Shown: positions 33,625-44,410, numbered from the stretch's first letter. The stretch is DNA of 64,000 nucleotides from Bifidobacterium italicum (GCF_002286915.1 NZ_MVOG01000027.1:1-64000); one strand, 5' to 3'. The notes: a model not told the origin generated them from the letters alone. A program made the numbers and translations.

Positions 33625-34827
33625 ATGTCTTCGCAGGAACCAGCCTCCACCGATGTGCGCCCGGACGAACGCCCGCTGCGCGTGGGCATCGTCTGCCCGT
33701 ATTCGTTCGAGACGCCGGGCGGCGTGCAGAACCATATCCGCGACTTCTCCGAGGCGCTCATGCGCCGCGGGCATTCCGTGTCGGTCTTCGCGCCCGGCCG
33801 GCGCACGAAGGACATGCCGCTGTGGGTGCAGACGAACGGCTCGTCGTTCGCGATCCCCTACAACGGCTCGTGGGCGCATCTGAGCTATTTCCTCGCCGCC
33901 GGCCTGCAGACGAGGCGCTGGGTGCGCCAAGGCCAGTTCGACATCGTGCATCTGCATGAGCCGGAGGCGCCGTCGGTGAGCCACAAGCCGCTCGTCATGC
34001 GCGGCGCGCCGCCGATGGTGGCCACGTTCCACGCGAGCATCGAACCGTATCCGAAGGCGCTGCACCTGTTCCAGCGGTATCTGCATTCGTATCTGGAGCC
34101 GTTGAACGAGGCGATCTTCGTCTCGCCGGCGGCGCAGCGCACCGCCGACCACTATCTGCCCGCTTCGATCAGCCGCCATGTCATCCCCAACGGCATCGAC
34201 CGCGCCTCCTATCTGCGCGCACGCCCGGACAGGCGTTGGCAGGGTACGCCCGGACATCCTACGATCGGCTTCCTCGGCCGTCTCGAGGAGGATCGCAAGG
34301 GGTTCCCGGTCTTCGTCGACGCGGCGGCACTGGTGCTCGAACGCCATCCGGGGGCGAGATTCCTCGTCGTCGGGGACGGCGGCGCCGAGGCGGCGAAGGC
34401 CATCGCCGAGCGCGACGGGGGAGAGGCGCTGCTCGAACGCTTCGAGTTCCTCGGCCGTGTGGACGACGACGCCAAGGCGCGTTTCTACAAGTCCTTGGAC
34501 GTCTATGTGGCGCCGCAGACCGGCGGCGAGAGCTTCGGCATCGTCCTCGCCGAGGCGATGGCGGCGTCCTGTCCGATCGTGGCCTCCGACCTGCCGGCCT
34601 TCGTGGACGTGACCGAGCGGGGACGCGACGCCGCGCTGTTCGCCAACCGGGACGCCGCCGATTGCGCCGAACGCATATGCGATCTGCTCGCCGACCCGGC
34701 ACGCCGGGCGCGTCTCGGGAGGGCCGGGCTGAAGCGCTCCGGGGACTTCGACTGGGAGCGCGTCGTCGACGAGGTGCTCGCCGTATACCGCAGCGCCTTG
34801 GCCGGCAGGCGCGGCGCCTTGTCGTAG
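33625..34827 (+). CDS. GT4 glycosyltransferase (PimA-like phosphatidylinositol mannosyltransferase)
   Basis: 400 residues with GT-B fold. The N-terminal domain has YSFETPGGVQNHIRDFSEAL with the glycine-rich acceptor loop and FDIVHLHEP. The C-terminal domain has NGIDRASY, FLGRLEEDRKG and the nucleotide-sugar-binding ESFGIVLAEAMA. The pattern is that of PimA, which starts mannoside assembly on phosphatidylinositol at the membrane. Two in-frame ATGs occur (33616 and 33625), neither with a ribosome site. The start is uncertain by three codons and could be leaderless. Confidence 0.87.
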   Translation: MSSQEPASTDVRPDERPLRVGIVCPYSFETPGGVQNHIRDFSEALMRRGHSVSVFAPGRRTKDMPLWVQTNGSSFAIPYNGSWAHLSYFLAAGLQTRRWVRQGQFDIVHLHEPEAPSVSHKPLVMRGAPPMVATFHASIEPYPKALHLFQRYLHSYLEPLNEAIFVSPAAQRTADHYLPASISRHVIPNGIDRASYLRARPDRRWQGTPGHPTIGFLGRLEEDRKGFPVFVDAAALVLERHPGARFLVVGDGGAEAAKAIAERDGGEALLERFEFLGRVDDDAKARFYKSLDVYVAPQTGGESFGIVLAEAMAASCPIVASDLPAFVDVTERGRDAALFANRDAADCAERICDLLADPARRARLGRAGLKRSGDFDWERVVDEVLAVYRSALAGRRGALS

Positions 34828-34881
34828 AAGCGCATTAGAATCAACACGTTTCGTAATATCCATCACCTGTCTAGGAGCATT

Positions 34882-35637
34882 ATGTCAGGGCATTCCAAGT
34901 GGGCCACCACCAAGCACAAGAAGGCCGCCATCGACGCCAAGCGCGGCAAGCTGTTCGCCAAGCTCATCAAGAACATCGAAATCGCCGCCCGCCAGGGCGG
35001 TGGCGATCCCGACGGCAACCCCTCGCTCTATGACGCCATCTACAAGGCCAAGAAGGCCTCGATGCCGGCGGACAACATCAAGCGCGCCGTCAAGCGCGGC
35101 TCCGGAGAGGAGGCCGGCGGCGCCAACTACGAGGACATCGTCTACGAGGGCTACGCCCCGGCGGGTGTGGGCCTGATCATCGAATGCCTCACCGACAACC
35201 GCAATCGCGCGGCCGCCGAGGTGCGTTCGACGCTCGGCAAGGGCGGCGGCTCGCTCGCGACGACCGGCTCGGTGAGCTTCAACTTCGAGCGCAAGGGCGC
35301 GATCGTCGTCCCGTCCGAGGGCGTCGACTTCGACGACCTGTTCGAGAAGGCCGCAGAGGCGGGTGCCGAGGACGTCACCGACGACGGCGAATCCTACACT
35401 GTCGTCACCGACCCGTCCGACCTGACCGCCGTGCGCCAGGCGCTGCAGGACGCGGGCATCGACTACGATTCCGCGGACCTCGTCATGATGCCGAAGAACG
35501 AGGTCGAGCTCTCGCTCGACGACGCCCGCAAGGTCGCCCGTCTCATCGACAACCTCGACGACCTCGACGACGTGCAGAACATCTACAGCAACTGGACCGC
35601 CTCGGACGAGGTCATGGCACAGCTCGACGAGGAGTAA
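34882..35637 (+). CDS. YebC/PmpR family regulatory or translation factor
   Basis: 251 residues. The N-terminal [23 protein letters not shown] block is diagnostic for YebC (quoted here in part as [12 protein letters not shown]), with [15 protein letters not shown] following. Family members were called transcription factors and some are now linked to translation of proline-rich stretches. TAGGAGC precedes the ATG. It directly precedes ruvC, the usual bacterial order, and is probably co-transcribed with it (6-bp gap). Confidence 0.95.
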   Translation: MSGHSKWATTKHKKAAIDAKRGKLFAKLIKNIEIAARQGGGDPDGNPSLYDAIYKAKKASMPADNIKRAVKRGSGEEAGGANYEDIVYEGYAPAGVGLIIECLTDNRNRAAAEVRSTLGKGGGSLATTGSVSFNFERKGAIVVPSEGVDFDDLFEKAAEAGAEDVTDDGESYTVVTDPSDLTAVRQALQDAGIDYDSADLVMMPKNEVELSLDDARKVARLIDNLDDLDDVQNIYSNWTASDEVMAQLDEE

Positions 35638-35643
35638 TCCCCG

Positions 35644-36225
35644 TTGATCATCCTTGGAGTCGACCCCGGACTGACACGGTGCGGAGTCGGTGTGATCGAA
35701 GCCGGCGCACCCCGCCGGCTTTCGTTTATCCACGTCGACGTCGTCCGCTCCGACCCCCATCTGTCGCAGGACCTGCGTCTGCTGACGATCTACGACGGCA
35801 TCGCCGCCAAGCTCGACGAGTTCATCCCGGACACCGTCTCGATCGAGCGTGTGTTCGCGCAGGAGAACCGCAACACTGTCCTCGGCACCGCGCAGGCAGC
35901 CGGCGTGGCGATGCTCGCCGCCGCCCAGCGCGGCATCCCGGTCGCGCTGCACACGCCCACCGAGTCGAAGCTCGCCATCACCGGCAACGGCAAGGCGCAG
36001 AAGGTCCAGATGGAGCGCATGGTCGCCCGGCTGCTCAACCTCAACGCACCGCCGACGCCCGCCGACGCCGCCGACGCCCTCGCGATCGCGATCTGCCATG
36101 CGCTGCGGCCGGCCGGCGCGCTCGAAGGCGGCGAACGCGAGCAGCATCTGACGAAGGCGCAGCGCCAGTGGGCGCAGGCGGCCCAGCACGCCTCGCGCCG
36201 CGGCGGCGTCCGCAGAGGCATGTAG
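35644..36225 (+). CDS. ruvC: Holliday-junction resolvase RuvC
   Basis: 193 residues. Cleaves Holliday junctions moved by RuvAB. The N-terminus [16 protein letters not shown] holds the first catalytic Asp. The catalytic Glu is in [11 protein letters not shown], and the last acidic residues are in [15 protein letters not shown]. The start is TTG, six bases after yebC. Its stop codon (TAG) forms part of the -10 box of the ruvA promoter, so ruvAB can be induced separately. Confidence 0.95.
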   Translation: MIILGVDPGLTRCGVGVIEAGAPRRLSFIHVDVVRSDPHLSQDLRLLTIYDGIAAKLDEFIPDTVSIERVFAQENRNTVLGTAQAAGVAMLAAAQRGIPVALHTPTESKLAITGNGKAQKVQMERMVARLLNLNAPPTPADAADALAIAICHALRPAGALEGGEREQHLTKAQRQWAQAAQHASRRGGVRRGM

Positions 36226-36245
36226 ACTACCGAACATCTGTTCGA
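36223..36245 (+). promoter_or_regulatory. LexA (SOS) box and -10 of ruvAB
   Basis: CGAAC-ATCT-GTTCG (36231-36244) matches the Gram-positive/actinobacterial LexA operator core CGAAC-N4-GTTCG exactly. TAGACT (36223-36228), which includes the ruvC stop, is a good -10 directly before it. LexA would therefore sit over the transcription start, giving SOS induction of ruvA and ruvB. Confidence 0.88.
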
Positions 36246-36269
36246 AGACCAACGAAAGGCGGCCATCGC

Positions 36270-36893
36270 ATGATCGGCATGCTCAACGGCGTCGTCGCCC
36301 ACATCGACGCGACGACGGCGCTCATCGACGTCCACGGCGTGGGGTTCGAGGTGCGGATGCCGAGCGCCGATCTGGCCTCGCTGCATGTCGGATCGGCGGC
36401 GACCGTTCAGACGTCGATGAGCGTGGCGCAGGACGCGATCACCTTGTTCGGCTTCCTCACCGCCGGGGAGCGCCGCATGTTCCTGCAGCTGCAGAAGGTC
36501 AGCGGCATCGGTCCGAAGGTCGCGCTGTCGCTGCTGTCCACGCTGCCGAGCGACCAGCTCGTGCAGGCGATCCGCGACGAGGATGCGGGCGCCCTCGCGA
36601 AGGCACCGGGGCTGGGCAGGAAGGGCGCGCAGAAGATCATCCTCGAGCTCAAGGGGTCGATCGACCTGTCCGCGGCGCCGACGAAGGACGAGGGTACGGC
36701 ACGGCGCATGCCGCAGGACGCCGGGGCCGACCGCGTCGTCGAGGGGCTCATGTCCCTCGGATGGAAGCAGCAGGAGGCGCAGCAGTCCGTCGAAGCCGTC
36801 ATCAGGGACCACGGCTTCGCGACGCCCCTGCCCGACGAGGCCGTGTCCGACGTGCTCAGGCTCGCGTTGGCGTCGATGGACCGGGGAAGGTGA
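36270..36893 (+). CDS. ruvA: Holliday-junction DNA helicase subunit RuvA
   Basis: 207 residues. Binds four-way junctions and loads RuvB. The N-terminal OB domain is MIGMLNGVVAHIDA. The double helix-hairpin-helix region is LQLQKVSGIGPKVALSLL and LAKAPGLGRKGAQKIILEL. The C-terminal domain contacts RuvB. CGAAAGGCGG lies upstream of the ATG. The SOS box immediately upstream indicates DNA-damage control. Confidence 0.95.
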   Translation: MIGMLNGVVAHIDATTALIDVHGVGFEVRMPSADLASLHVGSAATVQTSMSVAQDAITLFGFLTAGERRMFLQLQKVSGIGPKVALSLLSTLPSDQLVQAIRDEDAGALAKAPGLGRKGAQKIILELKGSIDLSAAPTKDEGTARRMPQDAGADRVVEGLMSLGWKQQEAQQSVEAVIRDHGFATPLPDEAVSDVLRLALASMDRGR

Positions 36894-36902
36894 GGCGACC
36901 TC

Positions 36903-37985
36903 ATGGCGCATGATGATTTCGACGTCTTCAGCGCGGACAACAGCAACGCGAACGAGGAGTCGCTGCGCATGGTGTCCGCGAACGCCGTGGGCAACGAACC
37001 GGTGAGCGACGAGGAGCTGCGGCCGCACATCCTCGAGGGCTTCATCGGCCAGCCACGGCTCAAGGCGCAGCTGCAGCTGTTCCTCGACGCGGCGCGCAAG
37101 CGCGACGTGCCGCCGGACCACATCCTGCTCGCCGGTCCTCCCGGACTCGGCAAGACGACGCTGGCGATGATCGTGGCGAATGAGCTCGGCGTGCCGATCC
37201 GCGTCACCTCGGGCCCGGCGATCCAGCATGCCGGCGACCTCGCGTCCATCCTCAGCTCGCTCGATGCGGGCGAGGTGCTGTTCATCGACGAGATCCACCG
37301 CCTGCCTCGCGCCGCCGAGGAGCTGCTGTACATCGCGATGGAGGACTTCCGCGTCGACGTCATGGTCGGCAAGGGGCCTGGCGCCTCGTCGATCCCGCTG
37401 ACGCTGCCGCGTTTCACCGTCATCGGCGCCACGACGCGTGAGGGCATGCTGCCGTCGCCGCTGCGCGCGCGCTTCGGATTCACCGCACATCTCGACTTCT
37501 ACCCGACCGAGGAGCTCGAGAAGCTCATCGAACGTTCGGCGAAGGTGCTCGGCCTCGAACTCGGCGAAGGCGCCGCGCACCAGCTCGCGCGCCGTTCGCG
37601 CGGCACGCCGCGCATCGCGAACCGCCTGCTGCGCCGCGTGCGCGACTGGGCGATCGTGCACGATCTGCCTATCGTCGAGCCCGATGACGTCAAGGAGGCG
37701 CTGGCGCTCTACCAGATCGACACCGAAGGCCTTGACCGCCTCGACATCGCCGTGCTCGACGCGATCATCCGCAACTTCAACGGCGGTCCGGTCGGTCTCA
37801 ACAACCTCTCGGCGATGGTCGGGGAGGAGGCGGAGACCGTCGAGACGGTGTGCGAGCCGTACCTCGTGCGTGAGGGTTTCATGATGCGCACCCCCAAGGG
37901 CCGCGTCGCCACGGCCAAGGCGTGGGGGCATCTGGGCCTGACGCCGCCGCAGGAGACGGGCGGCGATGTCAGCAAGCTGTTCTAG
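36903..37985 (+). CDS. ruvB: Holliday-junction ATPase RuvB
   Basis: 360-residue AAA+ motor for branch migration. Walker A is [12 protein letters not shown], Walker B is VLFIDEIHR, sensor 1 is [10 protein letters not shown], the arginine finger region is SPLRARFG, and the winged helix at the C-terminus has [17 protein letters not shown]. It starts nine bases after ruvA, in the same SOS-controlled unit. An acidic N-terminal extension of about 30 residues precedes the core. Confidence 0.96.
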   Translation: MAHDDFDVFSADNSNANEESLRMVSANAVGNEPVSDEELRPHILEGFIGQPRLKAQLQLFLDAARKRDVPPDHILLAGPPGLGKTTLAMIVANELGVPIRVTSGPAIQHAGDLASILSSLDAGEVLFIDEIHRLPRAAEELLYIAMEDFRVDVMVGKGPGASSIPLTLPRFTVIGATTREGMLPSPLRARFGFTAHLDFYPTEELEKLIERSAKVLGLELGEGAAHQLARRSRGTPRIANRLLRRVRDWAIVHDLPIVEPDDVKEALALYQIDTEGLDRLDIAVLDAIIRNFNGGPVGLNNLSAMVGEEAETVETVCEPYLVREGFMMRTPKGRVATAKAWGHLGLTPPQETGGDVSKLF

Positions 37986-38052
37986 ACTGAACCATCCGTA
38001 ACACCGTTTCCAACCGATCCCACGGTCGTCCCGTTTCCCAAGGAGCCCTCTC

Positions 38053-38508
38053 ATGAGCATGGATTACATCTTCCTCATCGTTCTTCTCGTCGCCATGATC
38101 CTGATGATGGTGTTCCAGACGAGAAAAGCGAAGAAGCAGCAGGCGGAGCGCCAGAGCTTCTGGAAGAACCTGGACGCCGGCACCGAGGTCATCACGATCG
38201 GCGGCGTCATCGGCAAGGTCGTCGAGGTCGACGAGGAATACGACGAGATCGTCATCGACTCCGAGGGCAGCATCCTGCGGTTCTCCTCGAAGGCCATCAG
38301 CCGCGAGTACATCCGTCCCGCCTACGTCTCCGATGACGACGTGGACGAAAACGGCAATCCGCTCGTCAAGGACGACGAGAACGACGCCGACGGCCCCAAG
38401 GAGATCACGACCGAGGTGAGCGAACGCGCGACGGACGGCGACGGCGACGAGGTCGACGTCGAGGAGACGACGACGAAGAACACGAAGTCGCCGTACGACG
38501 AGGACTGA
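38053..38508 (+). CDS. yajC: Preprotein translocase subunit YajC
   Basis: 151-residue single-pass membrane protein associated with SecDF. One N-terminal transmembrane helix (about residues 4-22) is followed by FQTRKAKKQQAERQSFWKNL and the YajC core GTEVITIGGVIGKVVEVD. The last 60 residues are a long acidic tail, unlike the short E. coli protein. AAGGAG lies 7 bases before the ATG. No secD or secF follows here; apt comes next. Confidence 0.9.
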   Translation: MSMDYIFLIVLLVAMILMMVFQTRKAKKQQAERQSFWKNLDAGTEVITIGGVIGKVVEVDEEYDEIVIDSEGSILRFSSKAISREYIRPAYVSDDDVDENGNPLVKDDENDADGPKEITTEVSERATDGDGDEVDVEETTTKNTKSPYDED

Positions 38509-38543
38509 CGAACGACCGCCGACACAGGGGAGGACCGCCGACC

Positions 38544-39125
38544 ATGACTTCCACGGACATCACGCTCACCGACCCGGCATCGATGGACAAGGAGGATGCC
38601 GACTATCTCATCTCGCTCGTACGCGCGATCCCGGGCTTCCCCAAGGAGGGCATCCTGTTCCGCGACATCATGCCGGTCCTCGCCGACGCGCGCGGCCTGT
38701 CCATCCTGATGGACGCGCTCGTCTCGAACCTGTCGATCGCGAACGACGAATTCGATGCCGTCGCCGGACTCGAGGCGCGCGGCTTCCTCTTCGGACCGGC
38801 CCTCGCCGAGCGGCTCGGCAAGGGATTCATCGCCGTGCGCAAGGCCGGCAAGCTGCCGCCGCCCACCGTGAGCGAAAGCTACGCGCTCGAATACGGCGAG
38901 GCCACGATCGAGATCGAGCGCAACGCGATCCGCGAAGGTGAACGCGTCCTCATCGTCGACGATCTGATCGCCACCGGCGGATCGGCCTCGGCTGCCCGCG
39001 ATTTGGTCATATCGTGCGGCGGTGTCGTCGCCGGCTTTAGTTTTATCATGGAGCTTTCGGGTCTTGACGGCGTCAAGGCGCTCGGCGACTACCCGACGAG
39101 CTCCCTGCTGATGATGCCCGCCTGA
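38544..39125 (+). CDS. apt: Adenine phosphoribosyltransferase
   Basis: 193 residues. Salvages adenine to AMP using PRPP. The PRPP-binding loop is VLIVDDLIATGGSASAA, and the N-terminal core includes IPGFPKEGILFRDIMP and AGLEARGFLFGPALA. GGGGAGGA precedes the ATG. It lies between yajC and sucC. The presence of purH downstream adds a de novo purine gene to the same strand. Confidence 0.95.
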   Translation: MTSTDITLTDPASMDKEDADYLISLVRAIPGFPKEGILFRDIMPVLADARGLSILMDALVSNLSIANDEFDAVAGLEARGFLFGPALAERLGKGFIAVRKAGKLPPPTVSESYALEYGEATIEIERNAIREGERVLIVDDLIATGGSASAARDLVISCGGVVAGFSFIMELSGLDGVKALGDYPTSSLLMMPA

Positions 39126-39165
39126 GCATCGCCGCACGCCACCCGGCCCATTTCAAGAGGAATCC

Positions 39166-40362
39166 ATGGATCTATACGAATACCAAGCACGTCAGCTGCT
39201 TGACGAACAAGGCATCGACACACCGCGCGCGATCTTCGTCCAGCGCGTCGAGGACGTCCCGCAGGCTGCCGAGACGATCGGATACCCTGTCGTCGTCAAG
39301 GCGCAGGTCAAGATCGGGCACCGCGGCCAGGCCGGCGGCGTCAAGATCGCCCGCGACCGCGACGAGGCCGTGCGGGCCGCCGAGCAGATTCTGCCGATGA
39401 CGATCCACGGGCACAGGGTGCACGGCGTGCTCATCGCCGAGGCCGAATCCATACTGCATGAATACTACGTGTCGATCTCCGTGGACCGTTCCTCGCGCGA
39501 TTTCGACGTGCTCGCGACCGCCAACGGCGGCACCGAGGTCGAGCAGATCGCCAAGGAGCATCCCGAGTCGGTCAAGCGCCTGCACATCAGCGCGCTCGAG
39601 GACTTCGACCGGCGCGCCGCGACCGCGATGGCGGCGAGCATCGGCTTCTACCACGCCGACGTCGACCAGGCCGCCGACATTCTGCTCAAGATGTGGAAAT
39701 GCTTCCACGACAACGACGCGACGCTCGTCGAGATCAACCCGCTCGCCAAGGTCGGCGATCCGGACGACGAGTCCACGAAGCGCCTGTGCGCGCTTGACGC
39801 GAAGATCTCGCTCGACGGCAACGCCGCGTTCCGTCACGATGGCTGGACGCGCTTCGACGATCGCGCGACGGAGGACCCCTATGAGCGCAAGGCGGCCGAA
39901 CACGGCCTGCACTACGTGCACCTCGACGGACAGGTCGGCGTCATCGGCAACGGCGCCGGTCTCGTCATGAGCTCCCTCGACGCCGTCTCCTTCGCCGGGC
40001 GCGAGCAGGGGACCGGCGTCCAGCCGGCGAACTTCCTCGACATCGGCGGGGGAGCCTCGGCCGATACGATGTGCCAGAGCCTTGAGATCGTATTGTCCGA
40101 CCCGCAGGTCGAATCGGTGCTCATCAACGTGTACGGCGGCATCACCTCCTGCGAGCAGGTGGCCCTCGGCATCATCGAGGCCATCGAACGGCTCAACGTC
40201 ACGAAGCCGATGGTCGTGCGCTTCGACGGCAACGCGGCTGCCGAGGGGCTGACGATCCTCGCCGACGCGGACATCCCGAACATCCATGTGGCGGCCACGA
40301 TGGAGACGGCCGCGTCCGAAGCGGCCCGTCTCGCCGCACAGGCGAAGGAGGAGACCAAATGA
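39166..40362 (+). CDS. sucC: Succinyl-CoA synthetase beta subunit
   Basis: 398 residues. ATP-grasp subunit that binds nucleotide and, with SucD, interconverts succinyl-CoA and succinate. The N-terminus is [17 protein letters not shown]. The ATP-grasp residues include [18 protein letters not shown] and [10 protein letters not shown]. The C-terminal half has NFLDIGGGA and the NVYGGITSC segment. AGAGGAATCC precedes the ATG. The stop overlaps the sucD start (ATGA). Bifidobacteria have an incomplete citric-acid cycle, so the enzyme may supply succinyl-CoA for biosynthesis. Confidence 0.95.
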   Translation: MDLYEYQARQLLDEQGIDTPRAIFVQRVEDVPQAAETIGYPVVVKAQVKIGHRGQAGGVKIARDRDEAVRAAEQILPMTIHGHRVHGVLIAEAESILHEYYVSISVDRSSRDFDVLATANGGTEVEQIAKEHPESVKRLHISALEDFDRRAATAMAASIGFYHADVDQAADILLKMWKCFHDNDATLVEINPLAKVGDPDDESTKRLCALDAKISLDGNAAFRHDGWTRFDDRATEDPYERKAAEHGLHYVHLDGQVGVIGNGAGLVMSSLDAVSFAGREQGTGVQPANFLDIGGGASADTMCQSLEIVLSDPQVESVLINVYGGITSCEQVALGIIEAIERLNVTKPMVVRFDGNAAAEGLTILADADIPNIHVAATMETAASEAARLAAQAKEETK

Positions 40363-41276
40363 CCGTCTTCATCGAGGATGACGCCCCGGTCATCGTTCAG
40401 GGCATGACCGGACATCAGGGCATGACGCACACGGCGCGCATGCTCAAGGCGGGTACGAACATCGTCGGCGGCGTCAACCCGCGCAAGGCCGGGACGTCGA
40501 TCGTCTTCGAGGACGCTTCGGGCGCGGACGTCGACGTACCGGTGTTCGCCACATGCGCCGAGGCGAAGGCCTCGACCGGCGCGAAGGCGAGCGTCGTCTT
40601 CGTGCCGCCGAGGTTCGCGAAGGACGCCGTCGTCGAGGCGGTCGAAGCCGGCTTCGAGGTCGTCGTCGTCATCACCGAGGGCATCCCGGTCGCCGACAGC
40701 GCCTACTTCGTCGAACTCGCGCTGCGCCGGGGAGTGCGCATCGTCGGCCCGAACTGCCCGGGCCTGATGACGTTGCCGTCGAGCGCGGACACCCACGGCG
40801 TCAACCTCGGCATCATCCCCGACGGCATCGTCGCCCGCGGCCCGCTCGGCCTCGTCTCGAAATCGGGCACGCTCACCTACCAACTCATGGGCGAGCTGTC
40901 CGACATCGGCTTCACAGCCTGCCTCGGAGCCGGAGGCGACCCGATCGTCGGCACGACGCTGCAGGAGGCGCTCGAGGCCTTCGAGGCCGATCCGGACACG
41001 AAGGCCGTCATGATGATCGGCGAGATCGGCGGCAGCGCCGAGCAGGACGCCGCACGTTGGGCGAGCGAGCACATGACGAAGCCCGTCGTCGCCTATATCG
41101 CCGGCTTCACGGCCCCCGAAGGCAAGCAGATGGGGCATGCCGGCGCCATCGTCTCAGGCGGCAAAGGCACCGCCCAGGACAAGCAGGAGGCGCTCGAGGC
41201 CGTCGGCATCCGCGTCGGCAGGACCCCGGCGCAGGCCGCGCAGTACATGCGAGAGGCGTTGGCAGCGCTCGGATGA
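40359..41276 (+). CDS. sucD: Succinyl-CoA synthetase alpha subunit
   Basis: 305 residues. CoA-binding Rossmann domain with [17 protein letters not shown] and GGVNPRKAG at the N-terminus. The phosphohistidine is in [21 protein letters not shown] near the C-terminus (GHAGA). [11 protein letters not shown] and [10 protein letters not shown] are also present. It overlaps sucC by four bases and the next gene by four bases, so three genes form one coupled operon. Confidence 0.95.
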   Translation: MTVFIEDDAPVIVQGMTGHQGMTHTARMLKAGTNIVGGVNPRKAGTSIVFEDASGADVDVPVFATCAEAKASTGAKASVVFVPPRFAKDAVVEAVEAGFEVVVVITEGIPVADSAYFVELALRRGVRIVGPNCPGLMTLPSSADTHGVNLGIIPDGIVARGPLGLVSKSGTLTYQLMGELSDIGFTACLGAGGDPIVGTTLQEALEAFEADPDTKAVMMIGEIGGSAEQDAARWASEHMTKPVVAYIAGFTAPEGKQMGHAGAIVSGGKGTAQDKQEALEAVGIRVGRTPAQAAQYMREALAALG

Positions 41277-42691
41277 ACAGAAAGCTGATGCCGTGGTTGC
41301 GAGGCGTCGCCGCGTCGTGCGTGGCGATGCTCGTCTACGCCGTGCCGCTCGGCTTCCTGATGGCGCTCGTCCTCCTCGTCGCCGCGATGGAGGAGGGCGG
41401 CGACACGATGTCGGCGTTCACGGTGCCGCTGACGCAGGCCGTCGTGCTGCTGTCCCAAGGCGTCGGCTTCCATACATCCTCGATCGTCGTCACCGTCGTC
41501 CCGCTGCTGCTCGCCTTCCTGCTCGTCGCGCTCATCCGCTCCGTCTTCCGCAGGATGGGCACCGACCCCCGCGGCTACGTCGCCGGCCTGGCCACATGGC
41601 TTGTGCTCGACCGCCTGCTGGAGAACAACCTGACCGTCGCGCTCAACGACCCGACCTTCCTCGTCCTGTGCAAGGGTGCGCTCGTCTTCACGCTCGGCTT
41701 CGCGTGGGCCTTCGTCCGTGACAGGGAGCGCCTCGAGCCGTTGCGCGGCTATCTGCGCGCGCACCTTTCCGCGCCGATCCGTCATGTCATCGCCGTCGGC
41801 GTGAGGCTCGGACTGCTCATCGTCGCCATCGTGCTGCTGTGCGGACTCGGCACCGTCATCGCCTGGATCGTGCTCGGCCACCACGCCGTCGGCGCCGCCT
41901 TCGACATGATGCATGTGCAGGCCGGCTCGCGCGCCCTCATGTGCGTCATGGCGGTCGCGTGGCTGCCCAACCTCATGCTGTGGGCCGTATCCTGGCTGTT
42001 CGGCGCCGGGTTCTCGATCGGCGACCTTGCGACGTTCACGCTCACCGAGGGCTCGGCCGCGCATCTGCCGGCCCTTCCGCTCTTCCGTCTGTTCCCGCAG
42101 CCGGTCGCCGATCCGACGATCCGCCTGTGCGTGACGCTCATCCCGATCGTCGTCGGATTCACGCTCGGCCTGCTCGTGCTCATCGCCAAACGCGGCTTCG
42201 GGTTGAGGCCCTCGCAGGCGAAGGCCTCCGACGCACGCGACCTCCTGTTCGCCTACGCCTATCCGGTGGGCGCGTTCTGCATCACGTCCGCCGTCGTCTC
42301 GCTGATGTGCACGCTGCTGTACGCGCTGTCCGACGGCGCGCTCGGCACGAAACACCTCGCGTCCGTCGGCGTCGACGTCCGCCATGCCACCAACGCCACG
42401 GCGCGGCCGTGCGCGTCGGGTCTGTTCCTGGCCTGGGGCACGATGCTGCTCCTGACCGCCATCGTCCTCGCCGTCCGCACGCTCATCGCGCGCCGCGGCG
42501 CCACGGAGTCCGGCTCCGGCGCCCCGGCCAAGGCGCGCAGCGTCTCCTCGCAGCAGGAGGACGGGGACGCACCCACAGAGAAGAAGCCGTTCACCGCACG
42601 AGTGGTGAACTCAACCCCGCAACAAAAGGAGAAGCAAGGTGACGACAACGAACCGACCGCTACGACGGGCATTGGTATCGGTCTTCCATAA
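41273..42691 (+). CDS. DUF6350-type multi-pass membrane protein
   Basis: 472 residues with about nine to ten hydrophobic helices, then a hydrophilic C-terminal tail (from about residue 410) rich in Ser, Glu, Lys and Thr. I recognise the type from its place between sucD and purH in many actinobacteria (DUF6350); a link to cell division or envelope has been suggested for relatives, but its function is not known. The start overlaps sucD (ATGA). Its last 53 bases overlap the start of purH in another frame. Confidence 0.8.
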   Translation: MNRKLMPWLRGVAASCVAMLVYAVPLGFLMALVLLVAAMEEGGDTMSAFTVPLTQAVVLLSQGVGFHTSSIVVTVVPLLLAFLLVALIRSVFRRMGTDPRGYVAGLATWLVLDRLLENNLTVALNDPTFLVLCKGALVFTLGFAWAFVRDRERLEPLRGYLRAHLSAPIRHVIAVGVRLGLLIVAIVLLCGLGTVIAWIVLGHHAVGAAFDMMHVQAGSRALMCVMAVAWLPNLMLWAVSWLFGAGFSIGDLATFTLTEGSAAHLPALPLFRLFPQPVADPTIRLCVTLIPIVVGFTLGLLVLIAKRGFGLRPSQAKASDARDLLFAYAYPVGAFCITSAVVSLMCTLLYALSDGALGTKHLASVGVDVRHATNATARPCASGLFLAWGTMLLLTAIVLAVRTLIARRGATESGSGAPAKARSVSSQQEDGDAPTEKKPFTARVVNSTPQQKEKQGDDNEPTATTGIGIGLP

Positions 42692-44273
42692 GGACGGCAT
42701 CGAAGTCCTCGCCAAGGCGTTCATTGACGCCGGAACGCAGGTGGTGTCCACCGGCTCCACCGCGAGCAGGCTCGCCGAGCTCGGCGTGGACGTCACGGAG
42801 GTGTCCCAGGTCACCGGTTTCCCGGAATGCCTCGACGGCCGCGTCAAGACCCTCGACCCGCATATCCACGCCGGCATCCTCGCCGACATGACGAACGAGG
42901 ACCACGCCCGCCAGCTCGAGGAGTTCGGCATCCGGCCCTTCGACCTTGTCATCGTCAACCTCTATCCCTTCGCCGACACGGTGCGTTCCGGCGCCGGCGA
43001 GGCCGACGTCATCGAGAAGATCGACATCGGCGGCCCCTCGATGGTGCGCGGCGCGGCGAAGAACAGCGCGACCGTCGCGATCGTCACCGACCCGGCGGAC
43101 TACGCGCTCGTCGCCGAACGCATCGAGGACGGCACCGGCTTCTCGCTCGAGGAGCGTCGCTGGCTCGCCGGCAAGGCCTTCGCACACACCGCCGCCTATG
43201 ACGCCACGATCGGCGAATGGACGGCCGCCCACTGGCCGAAGCCCGACTCGATCCGGAACGCCGCCGCGGACGCCGACCCCGTCGAGGAGGCCAAGCTCGC
43301 CAAGTTCCCGGCGACCTTCACGCGCACCTGGAACCGCGCGCATGTGCTGCGCTACGGCGAGAATCCGCATCAGGACGCCGCGCTCTACGTCGATCCGCTC
43401 AACATGCGCGGCTTCGCCGACGCCGAGCAGCTCGGCGGCAAGCCGATGAGCTACAACAACTACGTGGACGCCGACGCCGCATGGCGCGCCGTGTGGGACT
43501 TCGCCCCGCAGATCGCCGTCGCCGTCGTCAAGCACAACAACCCCTGCGGACTGGCCGTCGGCGAGACCGTGGCCGAGGCGCACAGGAAGGCGCACAGCTG
43601 CGACCCGATGAGCGCCTACGGCGGCGTCATCGCGACGAACGCGACCGTCACGCTGGAGATGGCCGAGGGCGTGCGTCCGATCTTCACCGAGGTCATCGTC
43701 GCCCCCGACTACGAGCCCGAGGCGCTGGCGCTGCTGCAGGCGAAGAAGAAGAACCTGCGCATCCTCAAGGTCGGCGAGCCGCCGAAGGCGAAGCGGCAGT
43801 TCCGTCAGATCGACGGCGGCCTGCTCGTGCAGTCCACCGATCTCATCGATGCCCCGGGCGACGCCCCGGATGCCTGGAAGCTCGTCGCCGGCGAGCCCGC
43901 CGACGCCGCGACGCTCAAGGACCTCGAGTTCGCATGGCGCGCGGTGCGCTGCGTCAAGTCGAACGCGATCCTCATCGCCGACGACATGGCGACGGTCGGC
44001 ATCGGCATGGGGCAGGTCAACCGCGTCGATTCGGCGAACCTCGCAGTCGAACGCGCGAACACGCTCGACGACGGCCGCAATCGCACGCAGGGCGCCGTCG
44101 CGGCCTCCGACGCGTTCTTCCCCTTCGCCGACGGCGCGCAGATCCTCATCGACGCCGGCGTCAAGGCGATCGTGCAGCCCGGCGGCTCGATCCGCGATGA
44201 GGAGGTGTTCGAGGCGGCGCGCAACGCGAACGTGACGATGTACGTCACCGGCACGCGCCACTTCTTCCACTGA
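42639..44273 (+). CDS. purH: Bifunctional AICAR transformylase/IMP cyclohydrolase
   Basis: 544 residues. Performs the last two steps of IMP synthesis. The N-terminal MGS-like cyclohydrolase domain (residues 1-200) has [29 protein letters not shown] and [15 protein letters not shown]. The transformylase domain has [12 protein letters not shown], the catalytic KHNNPCG and C-terminal [14 protein letters not shown]. The GTG start has AAAGGAG 7 bases upstream, inside the 3' end of the membrane-protein gene. It ends before a strong terminator. Confidence 0.96.
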   Translation: MTTTNRPLRRALVSVFHKDGIEVLAKAFIDAGTQVVSTGSTASRLAELGVDVTEVSQVTGFPECLDGRVKTLDPHIHAGILADMTNEDHARQLEEFGIRPFDLVIVNLYPFADTVRSGAGEADVIEKIDIGGPSMVRGAAKNSATVAIVTDPADYALVAERIEDGTGFSLEERRWLAGKAFAHTAAYDATIGEWTAAHWPKPDSIRNAAADADPVEEAKLAKFPATFTRTWNRAHVLRYGENPHQDAALYVDPLNMRGFADAEQLGGKPMSYNNYVDADAAWRAVWDFAPQIAVAVVKHNNPCGLAVGETVAEAHRKAHSCDPMSAYGGVIATNATVTLEMAEGVRPIFTEVIVAPDYEPEALALLQAKKKNLRILKVGEPPKAKRQFRQIDGGLLVQSTDLIDAPGDAPDAWKLVAGEPADAATLKDLEFAWRAVRCVKSNAILIADDMATVGIGMGQVNRVDSANLAVERANTLDDGRNRTQGAVAASDAFFPFADGAQILIDAGVKAIVQPGGSIRDEEVFEAARNANVTMYVTGTRHFFH

Positions 44274-44305
44274 TCCCATACCGGCGCAACCGTCTCAGCG
44301 CATAT

Positions 44306-44356
44306 GACGGGCGGGGCCGCGTCACGGGAGATTCCCGTGACGCGGCCCCGCCCGTC
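44306..44356 (+). terminator. 24-bp perfect hairpin after purH
   Basis: Bases 44306-44329 are exactly complementary to 44333-44356, a 24-bp stem with a three-base GAT loop, 32 bp after the purH stop. It is followed by TGCATCGG rather than a U-run. It probably ends the sucCD-purH transcript. Confidence 0.75.
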
Positions 44357-44404
44357 TGCATCGGCGCGTCCAAAGGACCACGTCGGGGGGATCCCCGCGG
44401 GAGT

Positions 44405-44410
44405 AGGATG
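44405..44410 (+). promoter_or_regulatory. Candidate -10 for the DUF3017 gene
   Basis: TAGGAT about 41 bases upstream of the ATG, after the purH terminator. No clear -35. Confidence 0.35.
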
